The notes: a model not told the origin generated them from the sequence alone. A stretch of 64,000 nucleotides of DNA from Bradyrhizobium sp. 1 (GCF_023073315.1 NZ_JADPJH010000018.1:495534-559533); one strand, 5' to 3'. Counted from the stretch's first letter, positions 7,852-19,207 are shown. Translations and numbers: made by a program.

Positions 7852-8823
7852 TCAGTGCAGCTTCGGCGCCTTGAGCAGCTTGAAGCGATCGGTCGAGGTC
7901 ACCGTGACGTCGAAGGTGACGCCTTCATGATGCACGGTCAGTGGCACGTCGACGCCGGCAGCGCCGAGCCCCCACATCTTCTTGTAGAAGCCGGTCTGGC
8001 TCGTGACCTTCTCGCCATCCACCGCCAGGATGACGTCGCCGGTCTTGAGCTCGGCGCGGGCGGCCGGGCCATTGGCGGAGATCCCGATCACCACCACGCG
8101 GTTGTCGATCTCCGTCGAAAAGAGCCCGAGCCACGGGCGCGACGGCTTGTTGACGCGGCCGAACTTGCGCAGGTCGTCGAGGATCGGCTTCAGCAGGTCG
8201 ATCGGCACGATCATGTTGACGTGCTCGGCCTTGCGTTCGCGTTCGCGCTCCAGCTGGAGCGAGCCGATACCGATCAGCTCGCCGCGCGCGTTGAGAAGCG
8301 CCGTTCCGCCCCAGTTCGGATGCGCGGGATGGGTGAAGACGGCCTCGTCCAGCAGGTACTCCCAATAGCCGGCGAATTCCTGCTTGGCCACGATCTGGCT
8401 TGCGACCGAGCGCGTGCGCCCGCCGGCGCCGCCGACCACGACGCGGTCGCCGATCCCAGTTTCCGCCGAGTTGCCGAGCGGCAAGGGCTCGACGTCGAGG
8501 TGACCGAGCGCCTGCACCAGGCCGAAGCCGGTGACGGAATCAAAGCCGAGCGCATGCCCCTCGACGACGCGTCCGTCGGCGAGGTGCAGCCATACGGATT
8601 CCGCCTCGGTGATGAGATAACCGATGGTGAGCACCAGCCCGTCGTCGATCACGACGCCGTTGCCGGCGCGTTCGGTGCCCAGCGTCTCGGCGCTGAAGGC
8701 ATCCGGCGGGATGATGGCGTGCAGGCCGACGACGGATGCGAGCGCACGGTCGAGATCGAAACCGTAATCGCTCGCACGCGGCTGGTTGGCCGGCGGCACT
8801 CTCCATTCGGTCAGGGCGGGCAT
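7852..8823 (-). CDS. Deg/HtrA-like protein with degenerate active site plus PDZ domain
   Basis: A 323-residue protein with a chymotrypsin-like fold (about 30-200) and a C-terminal PDZ domain (about 225-310, e.g. AELKTGDVILAVDGEKVTSQ). The usual T-N-x-H-V motif reads T-I-G-Y69-L, the S-D-I-A-L aspartate position reads T-G99-F-G-L, and the G-N-S-G-G nucleophile site reads P-N-W171-G-G. All three catalytic residues are therefore replaced. No signal peptide is visible, so it may be cytoplasmic. The likely role is non-enzymatic peptide binding or regulation. An AGGAG site precedes the ATG at 8823, and the esterase gene follows directly. Confidence 0.8.
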   Translation of the reverse strand: MPALTEWRVPPANQPRASDYGFDLDRALASVVGLHAIIPPDAFSAETLGTERAGNGVVIDDGLVLTIGYLITEAESVWLHLADGRVVEGHALGFDSVTGFGLVQALGHLDVEPLPLGNSAETGIGDRVVVGGAGGRTRSVASQIVAKQEFAGYWEYLLDEAVFTHPAHPNWGGTALLNARGELIGIGSLQLERERERKAEHVNMIVPIDLLKPILDDLRKFGRVNKPSRPWLGLFSTEIDNRVVVIGISANGPAARAELKTGDVILAVDGEKVTSQTGFYKKMWGLGAAGVDVPLTVHHEGVTFDVTVTSTDRFKLLKAPKLH

Positions 8824-9114
8824 GGAGTTCTCCTGGCTGAGTGCATCGCCCCGTCATGGTTAGCGGAACGACGCGCGAAGCACCCATAATTTAGGCCGTA
8901 GGAGGCCGTCTTGAAAGCCTCGTTCCCCAACTATTCCGGAGAGCGGCGTGTGAAATCTTGGAAAGGCATGGGAACGCCTGCATAGGCGGCAAGCTGCCGC
9001 TGAATTCGGCTGGCACCGACCGCATGGCTGCTGTCCGGCGAGGTGCTAGGCGGGCTGCAATGAAGCTGCTAACCATTGCCGCTTCGTTTGACCAAGGGAT
9101 CACGGACCGAAGCA

Positions 9115-10533
9115 ATGGACAACCGCAGCGACATCTGGCGTGGCGTCGACACGATCAAGGCGCGTTTCATCGACCTCAGCGACAAGGTCTGGGGCATGCC
9201 GGAAGTGTGCTACACCGAAGCGCGCTCCGCCGCCGAGCATCTCGCCGAATTGCGCCACCAGGGTTTCCGCATCACCGAGAAGGTGGCGGGCATTCCGACT
9301 GCTGTGATGGGCGAATGGGGCGAGGGCGGACCGGTCATCGCCTTCATGGGTGAATATGACGCGCTGCCGGGCCTCAGCCAGGAGGCGGGCGTCGCCGAGC
9401 ACCGGCCGGTCGAGACCGGCGGCCATGGCCATGGCTGCGGTCACAATCTGCTCGGCTCTGCCGCACTGCTCGCCGCAACCGCGATGAAGGACTGGCTCGC
9501 CGAGAACAAGGTGCCGGGCCGCGTGCGCTATTACGGCTGCCCCGCTGAAGAAGGCGGCGCCGCAAAGGCCTTCATGGTGCGTTCCGGTGCATTCGAAGAT
9601 ACCGACATCGCCATCACCTGGCATCCGCACAGCTTCTGGGAAGTGGCGGTGACACCGTCGCTCGCCAACACGCGCGCCGACTTCATCTTCACCGGCCGCA
9701 CCTCGCATGCGGCGGCCTCGCCGCATCTCGGCCGCTCCGCGCTCGATGCAGTGGAATTGATGAATGTCGGCGTGAACTACATGCGCGAGCACATGCCGAG
9801 CGATGCGCGCGTGCACTACGCGCTGCTCGACACCGGCGGCATTGCGCCCAACGTGGTGCAGGCCCATGCGCGCGTGCGCTATTCGATCCGCGCCCGTGAT
9901 CTTCCCGGCATGAACGAACTGGTCGGACGCGTGAGCAAGATTGCGGAAGGCGCGGCGCTGATGACCGAGACCAAGGTCGAGATGAAGATCATCTCCGCGG
10001 TCTCCAACATCCTGCCGAACACGCCGCTGGAGCAGGCGCTGCACCGGGTCATGGAAGAGCTCGGACCGCCGCATTTCGACGATGCTGACAAGGGTTTTGC
10101 CAGCGAGATCCGTGCGACGCTGAGCGACAAGGACATCGAGTCGGTCTATTACGCGATCGGCATGGAGCCGACCGATCGGCCGCTGGCCGACTTCCTGGTG
10201 CCGCTCGATGCCAAGCGCAATCCGCTGGTCGGCTCGACCGACGTCGGTGACGTGAGCTGGGTGGTGCCGACCGTGCAGGTTCACGCACCGACGGTTGCAA
10301 TCGGCACGCCGTTCCACACTTGGCAGGTGGTGGCGCAGGGCAAGAGCGGACACGCCCACAAGGCGATGGTGCAGGCGGCCAAGGCGATGGCCGGTATCGG
10401 CATCAAGGCGTTGACGGATCCGGAACTGATCAAGGCAGCGAAGGCGGACCTTGCGAGGCGAACGGCCAAGACACCTTATGTCTGTCCGCTGCCGGACCAC
10501 GTCGCGCCGCCGCTGAATATGTCCGTGGTGTAG
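9115..10533 (+). CDS. M20-family amidohydrolase (AbgB-like)
   Basis: A 472-residue metallo-amidohydrolase, probably cytoplasmic, that cleaves an amide or acyl-amino-acid bond. Metal-ligand motifs: MGEYDALPGLSQ (about 77-88), GHGHGCGHNLLG (about 101-112), an E-E-G-G pair (about 144-147), TWHPHSFWE (about 163-171) and a late VPTVQVHAPTVAIGTPFHTW segment. The best family match is p-aminobenzoyl-glutamate hydrolase subunit B / amidohydrolase. The start at 9115 follows a non-coding stretch; upstream in-frame codons have no ribosome-binding site. It lies 261 bases before a peptide ABC importer on the same strand, suggesting imported peptides or amides as substrate. Confidence 0.85.
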   Translation: MDNRSDIWRGVDTIKARFIDLSDKVWGMPEVCYTEARSAAEHLAELRHQGFRITEKVAGIPTAVMGEWGEGGPVIAFMGEYDALPGLSQEAGVAEHRPVETGGHGHGCGHNLLGSAALLAATAMKDWLAENKVPGRVRYYGCPAEEGGAAKAFMVRSGAFEDTDIAITWHPHSFWEVAVTPSLANTRADFIFTGRTSHAAASPHLGRSALDAVELMNVGVNYMREHMPSDARVHYALLDTGGIAPNVVQAHARVRYSIRARDLPGMNELVGRVSKIAEGAALMTETKVEMKIISAVSNILPNTPLEQALHRVMEELGPPHFDDADKGFASEIRATLSDKDIESVYYAIGMEPTDRPLADFLVPLDAKRNPLVGSTDVGDVSWVVPTVQVHAPTVAIGTPFHTWQVVAQGKSGHAHKAMVQAAKAMAGIGIKALTDPELIKAAKADLARRTAKTPYVCPLPDHVAPPLNMSVV

Positions 10534-10794
10534 AATTCCGTCTCGATACTTCGTCTGATCCGGCGAACAAATTTTCCGCAGTGCAACGTGGATTTCGGCG
10601 CGTTTTGACGCCGGATTGCCGAACGCTTGAGCTGCGGAACGCGGTTTTGCCCAACAGACAGCCAGAACACCGTTTGCATACACACGGTCGCAGTTGACGG
10701 GCGGCCTATTCAGTGTGCCATCTACTGCCGAACAAAACCCGGCGGCCGTCTCGTGGCCGCCTGCATCCATACGGGAACCAGACGGGGGACAACC

Positions 10795-12588
10795 ATGCTG
10801 GATAAAGAACTGCGTTCGATGATCGGTGACGTGAAGGGCGGGCGGATGGATCGCCGTGCCTTCATCCAGCGCCTGGCTGCAGTCGGTCTCACCGCCCCCC
10901 TCGCCAACCAGATCCTCGCGCTTGGCGGCGTCGCCATGGCGGAAGGTGCGCAAACCTACAAGCCGACCAAGCGCGGCGGCGGCGGTGCGCTGAAGCTGCT
11001 GTGGTGGCAGGGCCCGACCCTGCTCAATCCGCATTTCGCCACCGGCACCAAGGACCAGGACGGCTCGCGCCTGTTCTATGAACCGCTCGCCTGTTGGGAT
11101 CCGGACGGCAACATGAAGCTGGTTCTGGCGGCCGAAACCCCCTCGGTCCAGAACGGGCTCCTCGCGGCCGACGGAACGTCGGTCACGTGGAAGCTGAAGC
11201 CCGGCGTGAAATGGCACGACGGCAAGCCGTTCTCGGCCGACGACGTCGTCTTCACCTGGGAATACACCAAGGATCCCGCGACGGCGACCGTCACCGCCGG
11301 CACCTACCGTGACCTCAAGGTCGAGAAAATCGACGACCTCACAGTCAAGATCACCTTCCCGCAGCCGACCCCGTTCTGGGCCGATGCGTTCGTCGGCGCA
11401 GGCGCCGGCCAGATCCTGCCGAAGCATATGTTCGCCGACTATATCGGCTCGAAATCCCGCGACGCCCCGGCCAACCTCTCGCCGGTGGGCACCGGTCCCT
11501 ACAAGTTCGTCGAGTTCAAGCCGGGCGATCTCATTCGCGGCGTGATCAATCCCGACTACCACATGGCGAACCGTCCCCATTTCGATTCGATCGAGATGAA
11601 GGGTGGCGGTGACGCCGTCTCGGCGGCGCGCGCGGTGATCCAGACCGGCGAATATGATTTCGGATGGAACATCCAGGTCGAGGACGACGTGCTGCTGCGC
11701 CTTGAGAAGGGCGGCAAGGGCAGGACCATCTACGCCGTGGGCGGCGACACCGAGTTCATTGCGCTTAACTTCACCGATCCGAACACCGAGGTCGACGGCG
11801 AGCGCTCCTCGATGAAGACCAAGCATCCGCTGTTCTCCGATCCGGCGGTGCGCAAGGCGCTGTCGATGCTGGTCGACCGCGACTCCATCAAGAAGGCGAT
11901 CTACGGCCGCGCCGGCCGCACCACCGCCAACTTCCTCAACGGTCCCGAAAAGTTCGTCTCCAAGAACACCACCTGGGAGTTCAGCATCGAGAAGGCCTCG
12001 AAGCTGCTCGACGACGCCGGCTGGAAGCCCGGTGCGGATGGTATCCGCGAGAAGGACGGCAAGAAGCTGAAGCTGCTGTACCAGACCTCGATCAACGGTC
12101 CGCGTCAGAAGACCCAGGCGATCGTCAAGCAGGCCTGTCAGAAGGCCGGGATCGACGTCGAGCTCAAGTCGGTCGTGGCGTCGGTGTTCTTCTCCTCCGA
12201 CGTTGCCAACCCCGACACCTATCCGAAGTTCTATGCCGATCTCGAGATGTTCCAGATCCCGCTGAGCCAGCCCGATCCGGCGCAGCACATGCGCCGCTAT
12301 CATTCGCGCTACATCGCCGCCAAAGAGAACAAGTGGCAGGGCACGAACTTCCCGCGCTGGGTCAACAAGGACTACGACGCCGCGATCGACGCGGCGGACA
12401 AGGAGATGGATCCGGTCAAGCGCGTCGCCTTCTACGTCAAGTGCAACGACCTGCTGTGGCAGGACACCGTCTTCATCCCGGCGATGCACCGCCTGAAGGT
12501 GGAGGCCGCCGCGAACACGCTGCGTCCGGTGATCTCGGGCTGGGCCAACGAAACCGACAACATCTTCGACTGGTATCGCGAGGAATGA
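10795..12588 (+). CDS. Peptide ABC transporter substrate-binding protein (family 5)
   Basis: A periplasmic receptor of 597 residues from the DppA/OppA family (SBP_bac_5). The N-terminus has a twin-arginine type leader (DRRAFIQRLAAVGLTAPLAN). The mature domain has the classic W-x-L-K-P-G-V-K-W-H-D-G-K-P-F-S-A-D-D-V segment (about 129-148). It is the first gene of a five-gene importer whose remaining members follow at short or overlapping distances. The nature of the ligand (peptide, opine, amide) cannot be read from sequence. I chose the ATG at 10795; the frame is open further upstream but shows no export signal there. Confidence 0.92.
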   Translation: MLDKELRSMIGDVKGGRMDRRAFIQRLAAVGLTAPLANQILALGGVAMAEGAQTYKPTKRGGGGALKLLWWQGPTLLNPHFATGTKDQDGSRLFYEPLACWDPDGNMKLVLAAETPSVQNGLLAADGTSVTWKLKPGVKWHDGKPFSADDVVFTWEYTKDPATATVTAGTYRDLKVEKIDDLTVKITFPQPTPFWADAFVGAGAGQILPKHMFADYIGSKSRDAPANLSPVGTGPYKFVEFKPGDLIRGVINPDYHMANRPHFDSIEMKGGGDAVSAARAVIQTGEYDFGWNIQVEDDVLLRLEKGGKGRTIYAVGGDTEFIALNFTDPNTEVDGERSSMKTKHPLFSDPAVRKALSMLVDRDSIKKAIYGRAGRTTANFLNGPEKFVSKNTTWEFSIEKASKLLDDAGWKPGADGIREKDGKKLKLLYQTSINGPRQKTQAIVKQACQKAGIDVELKSVVASVFFSSDVANPDTYPKFYADLEMFQIPLSQPDPAQHMRRYHSRYIAAKENKWQGTNFPRWVNKDYDAAIDAADKEMDPVKRVAFYVKCNDLLWQDTVFIPAMHRLKVEAAANTLRPVISGWANETDNIFDWYREE

Positions 12589-12617
12589 TCCCCCAATCCT
12601 AGACGGGATCTTTCCCT

Positions 12618-13577
12618 ATGAGTCAGTATGTCCTTCGTCGCCTGATGATCGCGGTTCCGAGCTTGCTCGGAATCTCGGTCGTGCTGTTCGTCGTGCTGGC
12701 GCTTGCGCCAGGCGATCCCTTCTCGGAACTGGCGACGAACCCGAATGTCCCGCCCGAAGTGCAGGCCGCCCTTCGGGCCAAGTTCGGCCTCGACGATCCG
12801 ATCTACCTCCGTTACCTGCACTGGCTCAATGCCATGCTGCACGGTGATTGGGGTTTCTCCTTCGTCAGCCGGATGAACGTCGACACGCTGATCCTTCAGC
12901 GTCTGCCGGCGACACTCTATGTGATCGGCTCGGCGCAGATCCTGGCGCTGCTGATCGCGATTCCCGTCGGCGTTTATGCGGCCACAAAGCCCTATTCGCT
13001 ATTCGACCAGATCGCGAACACGCTCGCCTTCATCGGCTTCTCGCTGCCGACCTTCTTCACCGGCCTGCTGTTCATCCTGATCTTCTCGGTGACGCTGGAC
13101 TGGTTGCCCTTCGTCTATACTACCGACATCAAGGGCACCGGCATCCGCTGGGTGCTCGAGATGATCCGGCAGGCGATCATGCCGGTGGCGGTGCTTGGCC
13201 TGTTCCAGGCGGCGTCGATGACGCGCTTCGTGCGCTCGGCGATGCTGGACGTGATCCGGCTCGACTACGTCACCACGGCGCGCGCCAAGGGACTCGGGCA
13301 AGCCAAGGTCATCGTCAAGCACGTGATGCGCAACGCCATGATCCCGGTGGTGACGCTGATCGCGTTGCAGATGCCGGCGGTGTTCGGGGGCGCCATCGTC
13401 ACCGAGCAGATTTTCCGTATCCCCGGGATCGGCTCGCTGCTGATCTCCTCGATCCTGTCCAACGACACGCCGGTCGTGATGGCCGTGACCTTCGTGTTTG
13501 CGTGCCTGGTCGTGCTGTTCAATCTCATCGCGGACGTCCTGTATGGCTGGCTTGACCCTCGCATCTCCCTCCGCTGA
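12618..13577 (+). CDS. Peptide ABC transporter permease (DppB type)
   Basis: A 319-residue inner-membrane permease with six predicted helices, starting with the usual Y-V-L-R-R-L-M segment. The cytoplasmic coupling (EAA-like) loop reads DYVTTARAKGLGQAKVIVKH (about 216-235). It pairs with the next permease to form the channel. Its 3' end overlaps the following gene by 35 bases. Confidence 0.93.
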   Translation: MSQYVLRRLMIAVPSLLGISVVLFVVLALAPGDPFSELATNPNVPPEVQAALRAKFGLDDPIYLRYLHWLNAMLHGDWGFSFVSRMNVDTLILQRLPATLYVIGSAQILALLIAIPVGVYAATKPYSLFDQIANTLAFIGFSLPTFFTGLLFILIFSVTLDWLPFVYTTDIKGTGIRWVLEMIRQAIMPVAVLGLFQAASMTRFVRSAMLDVIRLDYVTTARAKGLGQAKVIVKHVMRNAMIPVVTLIALQMPAVFGGAIVTEQIFRIPGIGSLLISSILSNDTPVVMAVTFVFACLVVLFNLIADVLYGWLDPRISLR

Positions 13578-14459
13578 GCGGCGCACCTACTCGCCCTGGC
13601 GCGAGACGTGGCGGCGCTACAGCCGCCACAAGCTCGCCGTGGTCAGCGCGTTCCTGCTTCTGATCCTGGTGCTGGCCGTGGTGGTCGGGCCCTTCGTGTG
13701 GCGCGTGAAGATCAACGAGATCGACATCGTCGCCGGCATGCAGGGACCGTCGCTCTCCCATCCCTTCGGCACCGACGATCTCGGCCAGGACATCCTGGCG
13801 CGCATGATCTATGGCGGGCGTATCTCGCTTGCGGTCGGGCTTGCCGCGATGCTGGTCTCGGTGTTCGTCGGTACGCTGATCGGCTCGCTTGCCGGGATGT
13901 CGCGGGGCGCGCTCGGTCACGGCCTGATGTGGCTCACCGATTTGTTCCTGTCGCTGCCGCAACTGCCGCTGCTGCTGCTGCTGATCTATCTGTTCCGCGA
14001 TGGGCTGAAGCAGGCGTTTGGTCCAGAAGGCGGCATTTTCGTTCTGATCGTGCTCGTCATCGGCGGCTTGCGCTGGATGCCGGTGGCACGCCTCGTGCGC
14101 GCGCAATTCCTGTCGATCCGCGAGAAGGAGTTCGTGGAAGCTGCCCGCGCGCTCGGTGCAAGTCCGGTGCGGCAGGTGATCCGTCACATCCTGCCCAATG
14201 CGCTCGGTCCGGTGATTATCGCCGGCACCATCGACGTTGCGGCCGCGATCATCGCCGAGTCCACGCTGTCCTTTCTCGGCCTCGGCTTCCCGCCGGATAC
14301 CCCGACCTGGGGCCGGCTCCTGTTCGACGCCAAGGATTTTCTCGATATCGGCCCGCACTGGGCATTGTTTCCGGGCGGCGCGATCTTCATCGCGGTGGTC
14401 GCCATCAACTTCATCGGCGACGGCTTGCGTGACGCGCTCGATGCGCGACGGGTGATCTG

Positions 14460-14460
<1 letters not shown>
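13543..14460 (+). CDS. Peptide ABC transporter permease (DppC type)
   Basis: A 305-residue permease with an N-terminal cytoplasmic segment (ETWRRYSRHKLAVVSAFLLL) and six helices. The HPFGTDDLGQDILARMIYGG motif (about 68-87) is diagnostic of the DppC/OppC family. The EAA-like loop is KEFVEAARALGASPVRQVIR. The ATG at 13543 lies inside the end of the upstream permease gene, indicating translational coupling; its stop overlaps the ATG of the next gene. Confidence 0.92.
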
Positions 14461-15451
<991 letters not shown>

Positions 15452-15455
<4 letters not shown>

Positions 15456-16420
15456 GCGAACCCTTGCTCCGCGTCAGCGGCCTGAAGAAACATTTCCCCG
15501 TGCTCGGCGGCCTGCTGTCGCGCCAGGTCGGCAGCGTCTATGCGGTCGACGGCGTGTCGTTCTCGGTCAATCGCGGCGAGACGCTCGGTCTCGTCGGCGA
15601 ATCCGGCTGCGGCAAGTCGACGACGGGCCGCTGCGTGCTGCGCCTGATCGAGCCGACCGACGGCGAGGTCACTTTCGACGGCCAGGACGTACGCAAGCTC
15701 GGCGGCAATGATTTGCGCGCGATGCGGCGGAACATGCAGCTGGTGTTCCAGGATCCCTTCGCCTCGCTCAATCCGCGCATGACGGTCGGCACCATCCTCG
15801 GCGAGGCTTTCACCATCCACAAGCTCGCATCCTCCGCCAAGGAGCGTGAGGAGCGCGTCGCGGGTCTCCTGGTCAAGGTCGGCCTCAAGGCCGAGCACAT
15901 GCGCCGGTACCCGCACGAATTCTCCGGCGGCCAGCGCCAGCGCATCGTGATTGCGCGCGCTCTCGCGGTCGAACCAAAATTGATTGTCTGCGACGAGCCG
16001 GTCTCTGCACTCGACGTGTCGATCCAGGCCCAGGTCATCAACCTGCTCGAAGACCTGCAGGCCGAGCTGAATCTCACTTATCTCTTCGTCGCGCACGACC
16101 TCTCGGTGGTCGAGCACATCTCCGACCGCGTCGCGGTGATGTATCTCGGCCGTATCGTCGAGCTCGCGAAAGCCAGCGACCTCTACCGCAACCCGCAGCA
16201 TCCCTACACCAGGGCGCTGTTGTCAGCGGTGCCGGTGCCCGATCCGAAACTCAAGCGCGAGCGCATCCGTCTCAAGGGCGACGTGCCGAGCCCGATGAAG
16301 CCGCCCTCGGGCTGCCACTTCCACACCCGTTGTCCGATCGCCCAGCCGCGCTGTTCGGAGAGCGCGCCGGAGCTGAGGGAAGGGGCGGGCGGGCACTTTG
16401 TGGCGTGTCATCTGGCCTAA
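15452..16420 (+). CDS. Peptide ABC transporter ATP-binding protein (DppF type)
   Basis: A 322-residue second ATPase of the importer. Walker A is GESGCGKST, the signature is [12 protein letters not shown] and Walker B is [12 protein letters not shown]. The C-terminal extension contains [17 protein letters not shown]. The start is the ATGA overlap at 15452. It is the last gene of the operon; the convergent dodecin gene ends 13 bases beyond. Confidence 0.93.
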
Positions 16421-16432
16421 GGGGCCACCCCG

Positions 16433-16654
16433 CTACCCGTCCAGCGTAAAGCCGACGCGCAGCGTCACCTGATAATGGCGCACAGCGTTGTTCTCGATGT
16501 GGCCGCGCGTCTGCACCACCTCGAACCATTTCATCTCGCGGACGGTTTTGGCGGCGCGGCTGATCGCGTTCTTGATCGCATCCTCGATCGAGGTTTCGGA
16601 CGATCCGACCAGCTCCAGGATCTTGTAGACGTGATCCGTCTCGGCTGTGGGCAT
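16433..16654 (-). CDS. Dodecin-family flavin-binding protein
   Basis: A 73-residue protein with the dodecin pattern. [11 protein letters not shown] is followed by [20 protein letters not shown] and then the strand [14 protein letters not shown], where the Trp stacks on flavin and the Q-T-R-G motif is diagnostic. The family forms dodecamers that store riboflavin, FMN or CoA. It has its own start at 16654 with a GGGAGG site (complement of 16662-16667). Single-gene unit. Confidence 0.93.
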   Translation of the reverse strand: MPTAETDHVYKILELVGSSETSIEDAIKNAISRAAKTVREMKWFEVVQTRGHIENNAVRHYQVTLRVGFTLDG

Positions 16655-16774
16655 GACGTGCCTCCCTTGGTTGCGCCGCGGCTGGTGCGTGCCGCCGCAT
16701 CGCTTCCAATTGAACGAGCGCCAACCTTTTCGGTTCCGTCAGGTGCGATGGTCCGCATCGCGGACCCAAGAGAA

Positions 16775-18031
16775 CTATTCCGCGACCGGCGCGGCCTGCG
16801 GCAGGGCCGGCGCAGGCTGCGTCCCGCGCCATAGCAGTCGCAACAGCAGAACCAGAATCGCCATCAACGCGAAGCCACCGAGGGCGGGCGCGAAATGCTG
16901 GCTGGGATCGGCCTTCTGCCCGAACTGCACCGCAAGCCGCGCCGATTGCAGCAGCCCATAGGCCCCGGCGAGCAGGATCAGCCCGTATGTCACGTCGCGC
17001 TCGCGCGGGCTCGCCACTCTGGCGAGATCGGGCAGCGCCAGCGCAAGACCGATCCCGAGGATCGGCAGGTCGTAATCATAGGCGTAGGGGCTGATCATCA
17101 CCGAAATCATGACGGTGATGCCGAGCGCGAATTGGGACGATAGGCCACGGGCCACGCCGGCGAGGACGGCGAGCAGAGCCAGCCCCGCGACGGCGACCTG
17201 TCCCCAGAAGGCGGCATTCGCCGGAAAGCCGGCCATGTAGAGTGCTGCATAGGCGGAGATCATGCGGAAGAGCGGATAAAAGCCCTGCTCGAGAAAGCCC
17301 GCCGATTCCCTGATCGCCCCTGACCATGCGATCCAGATCTGCCAGCCGAACAGGAGCGTGCAGAGCAGCGAGCTCGTCAACACAACGACTGCCGCGGTCG
17401 CGAGCGCGACCCAGCGCCGCGTCGCCAGCAGGTAGACGCCGACGGCAATGGCGAGATGCGGCTTGATGACCATGGCGCCGAGTGCGAGGCCGGCGAGCCA
17501 TTGCCGCCGGTCGACGTTGAGGCAAACCAGCGCGATCAGCGCGCCGGTGAGAAAGCCGTTCTGTCCGCAGCCGATGGTGATCGCGAGCGCCGGAAACAGG
17601 ATGACCAGCACTTGCGCGAAATTTTTGCCGGCGATGGCGCGCAGGGTCACGAGATAGAGCGCGAGTGTTGCGGTTGTGAACAGGAGATAGCCGACGCCGA
17701 CCGGCAGGAAGGCGAACGGCGCGAGCAGGAGGGCGTATTGCGGCGGATAGGTCCAGGGCATGAAGCCGGTCATGCCGCCGGCCGCCTCCATCTGCATCTT
17801 CAGCAGCGCCTCGAAATGATAGACTTGGTCGAGGTCGCCGCGCCAGACGCGCTGTGCGACGATATGGAAGGCGTCGAAATCGGCGAGTTCGCGACCCGTC
17901 CAGCCGCCCCAGCGGGCGAACCAGAACGTCTTGAACGCCACGATCACCGCCAGCGCCACCAGCACGAAGCGGACATAGGCGGTCCGCTTCGACGGTGAGG
18001 CCTGAAGCGCTTCCAGCGTCTCGGCGAACAT
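16775..18031 (-). CDS. GT87/DUF2029-like membrane glycosyltransferase
   Basis: A 418-residue protein with about ten transmembrane helices. The first periplasmic loop contains the DFDAFHIVAQRVWRGDLDQV segment, whose aspartate after the first helix fits polyprenol-phosphate-mannose-dependent glycosyltransferases of family 87 (DUF2029). A W-T-Y-P-P-Q-Y-A-L-L motif follows near residue 93-102, as in that family. The likely activity is sugar transfer from a lipid-linked donor on the periplasmic side; the acceptor is unknown. It stands alone, with 213 bases of apparently empty DNA before the next gene. Confidence 0.75.
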   Translation of the reverse strand: MFAETLEALQASPSKRTAYVRFVLVALAVIVAFKTFWFARWGGWTGRELADFDAFHIVAQRVWRGDLDQVYHFEALLKMQMEAAGGMTGFMPWTYPPQYALLLAPFAFLPVGVGYLLFTTATLALYLVTLRAIAGKNFAQVLVILFPALAITIGCGQNGFLTGALIALVCLNVDRRQWLAGLALGAMVIKPHLAIAVGVYLLATRRWVALATAAVVVLTSSLLCTLLFGWQIWIAWSGAIRESAGFLEQGFYPLFRMISAYAALYMAGFPANAAFWGQVAVAGLALLAVLAGVARGLSSQFALGITVMISVMISPYAYDYDLPILGIGLALALPDLARVASPRERDVTYGLILLAGAYGLLQSARLAVQFGQKADPSQHFAPALGGFALMAILVLLLRLLWRGTQPAPALPQAAPVAE

Positions 18032-18244
18032 GGATGGCAGCCTCGGACTGGTTTGGGGGCGGAATGCCGGCCCGTCAATCGCAGGCGAGATTGCCTCCAG
18101 AGGCTTAAAGGACGGTAACGAACCGGAAAGGATTTTGCGGGCGACCGGCGGCTACGGGCAGGGCTATCCGCATTGTCCCGCTTCCCTTGGTGCGGTTTCC
18201 GAACAGCAGGCCTGGAGAATTGCGCTCGAGGCCGTTTGCGCAGG

Positions 18245-19207
18245 CTATTCGCCGAGAAAAGCCGTGATGAGGGCCACGGCCTGGGCGGGTTGCTCTTCCA
18301 TGATCCAGTGGCCGGAATTGGTGATCACGCCGCTGCGGACATTGGTGGCCGCGAAGCCGATCTCCGTCGCGAGCTGAGCACCGTAGGAATGATCGCCGCC
18401 GATCGCAAGCACGGGCATCGTCAGCTTGCCCTTCTCGGCAAGCAGCTTGGTGTTGTCGACGGCGTCCCGGGCGAATGCCGCGAATTGTCCGCCGAAGGCA
18501 TTGTGGATCGCGAGCGGACGGGCGTAGAGCGCCGCATAATGTTCACGGGTCGGCTCGTCGATCCCGGCCGGGTTCGCCGACAATTCGTTGTAGAAGCGGT
18601 CAAGCAGGATGCGTTCGCGTCCGGCAACCAGACGCTCGACATCGGGACCTCGGAAATTGAAGTGCCAGACCTTCGGATTCTTCAACTGGTCGTCCCAGTG
18701 TGCCAGTCCCGGCAGCGGCGCATCCATCACAATCCAGCGCGTCGTCCGTTCCTGATACTGGACGGCGAAGGCGTAGCCGACCATGTTGCCGATGTCGTGT
18801 GTGACGAGCGCGGCCTGCTTGATGCCGAGCCGGTCCAGAATAACCGCCAGGTCGCGTGCCTGCGCCACCTTCTCGTAGCCGCCCTCGGGATGCGACGACA
18901 GGCCCATGCCACGCAGGTCGGGCACGATCACCGTATGATCCTTCATCAGCACTTCTGCGAGCGGCACCCACATGTCTCCGGTGTCGCCGAAGCCATGCAG
19001 CAGCACGACCGCGGGTCCAGTGCCGCCGATACGGACATATTGCGTGCCGCCGCTCACCGGCATCTGCTCGGCACGAACAGAGGCAGGCCAGGGCTTGACC
19101 TCCGCATGGACGGGCGTTGCGACCAGAAGTGCAACGGCCGACAGGGGGGCGGCGAGGTCGCGCGCGAGGCCGCGTGCCCATGCGGGAATGACAAAGTGCG
19201 ACAACAT
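18245..19207 (-). CDS. Epoxide-hydrolase/haloacid-dehalogenase-like alpha/beta hydrolase, exported
   Basis: A 320-residue alpha/beta hydrolase with an N-terminal signal peptide (about 1-35). The oxyanion strand V-V-L-L-H-G-F-G-D-T is followed by D-L-R-G-M-G-L-S-S-H. The nucleophile position is T-H-D-I-G-N (about 136-141), an aspartate as in epoxide hydrolases and haloacetate dehalogenases rather than a serine. The late S-G-H-W segment provides the general-base His. Substrate unknown. An azoreductase remnant lies just upstream on the same strand (stop 25 bases before the ATG), so the two were probably once co-transcribed. Confidence 0.82.
   Translation of the reverse strand: MLSHFVIPAWARGLARDLAAPLSAVALLVATPVHAEVKPWPASVRAEQMPVSGGTQYVRIGGTGPAVVLLHGFGDTGDMWVPLAEVLMKDHTVIVPDLRGMGLSSHPEGGYEKVAQARDLAVILDRLGIKQAALVTHDIGNMVGYAFAVQYQERTTRWIVMDAPLPGLAHWDDQLKNPKVWHFNFRGPDVERLVAGRERILLDRFYNELSANPAGIDEPTREHYAALYARPLAIHNAFGGQFAAFARDAVDNTKLLAEKGKLTMPVLAIGGDHSYGAQLATEIGFAATNVRSGVITNSGHWIMEEQPAQAVALITAFLGE

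Noticed and set aside
9100..12489. 1129-codon open frame on the minus strand
   Set aside because: It lies exactly opposite the amidohydrolase and substrate-binding protein genes, is rich in R/H/D/G as expected for antisense of GC-rich codons, and matches no family.
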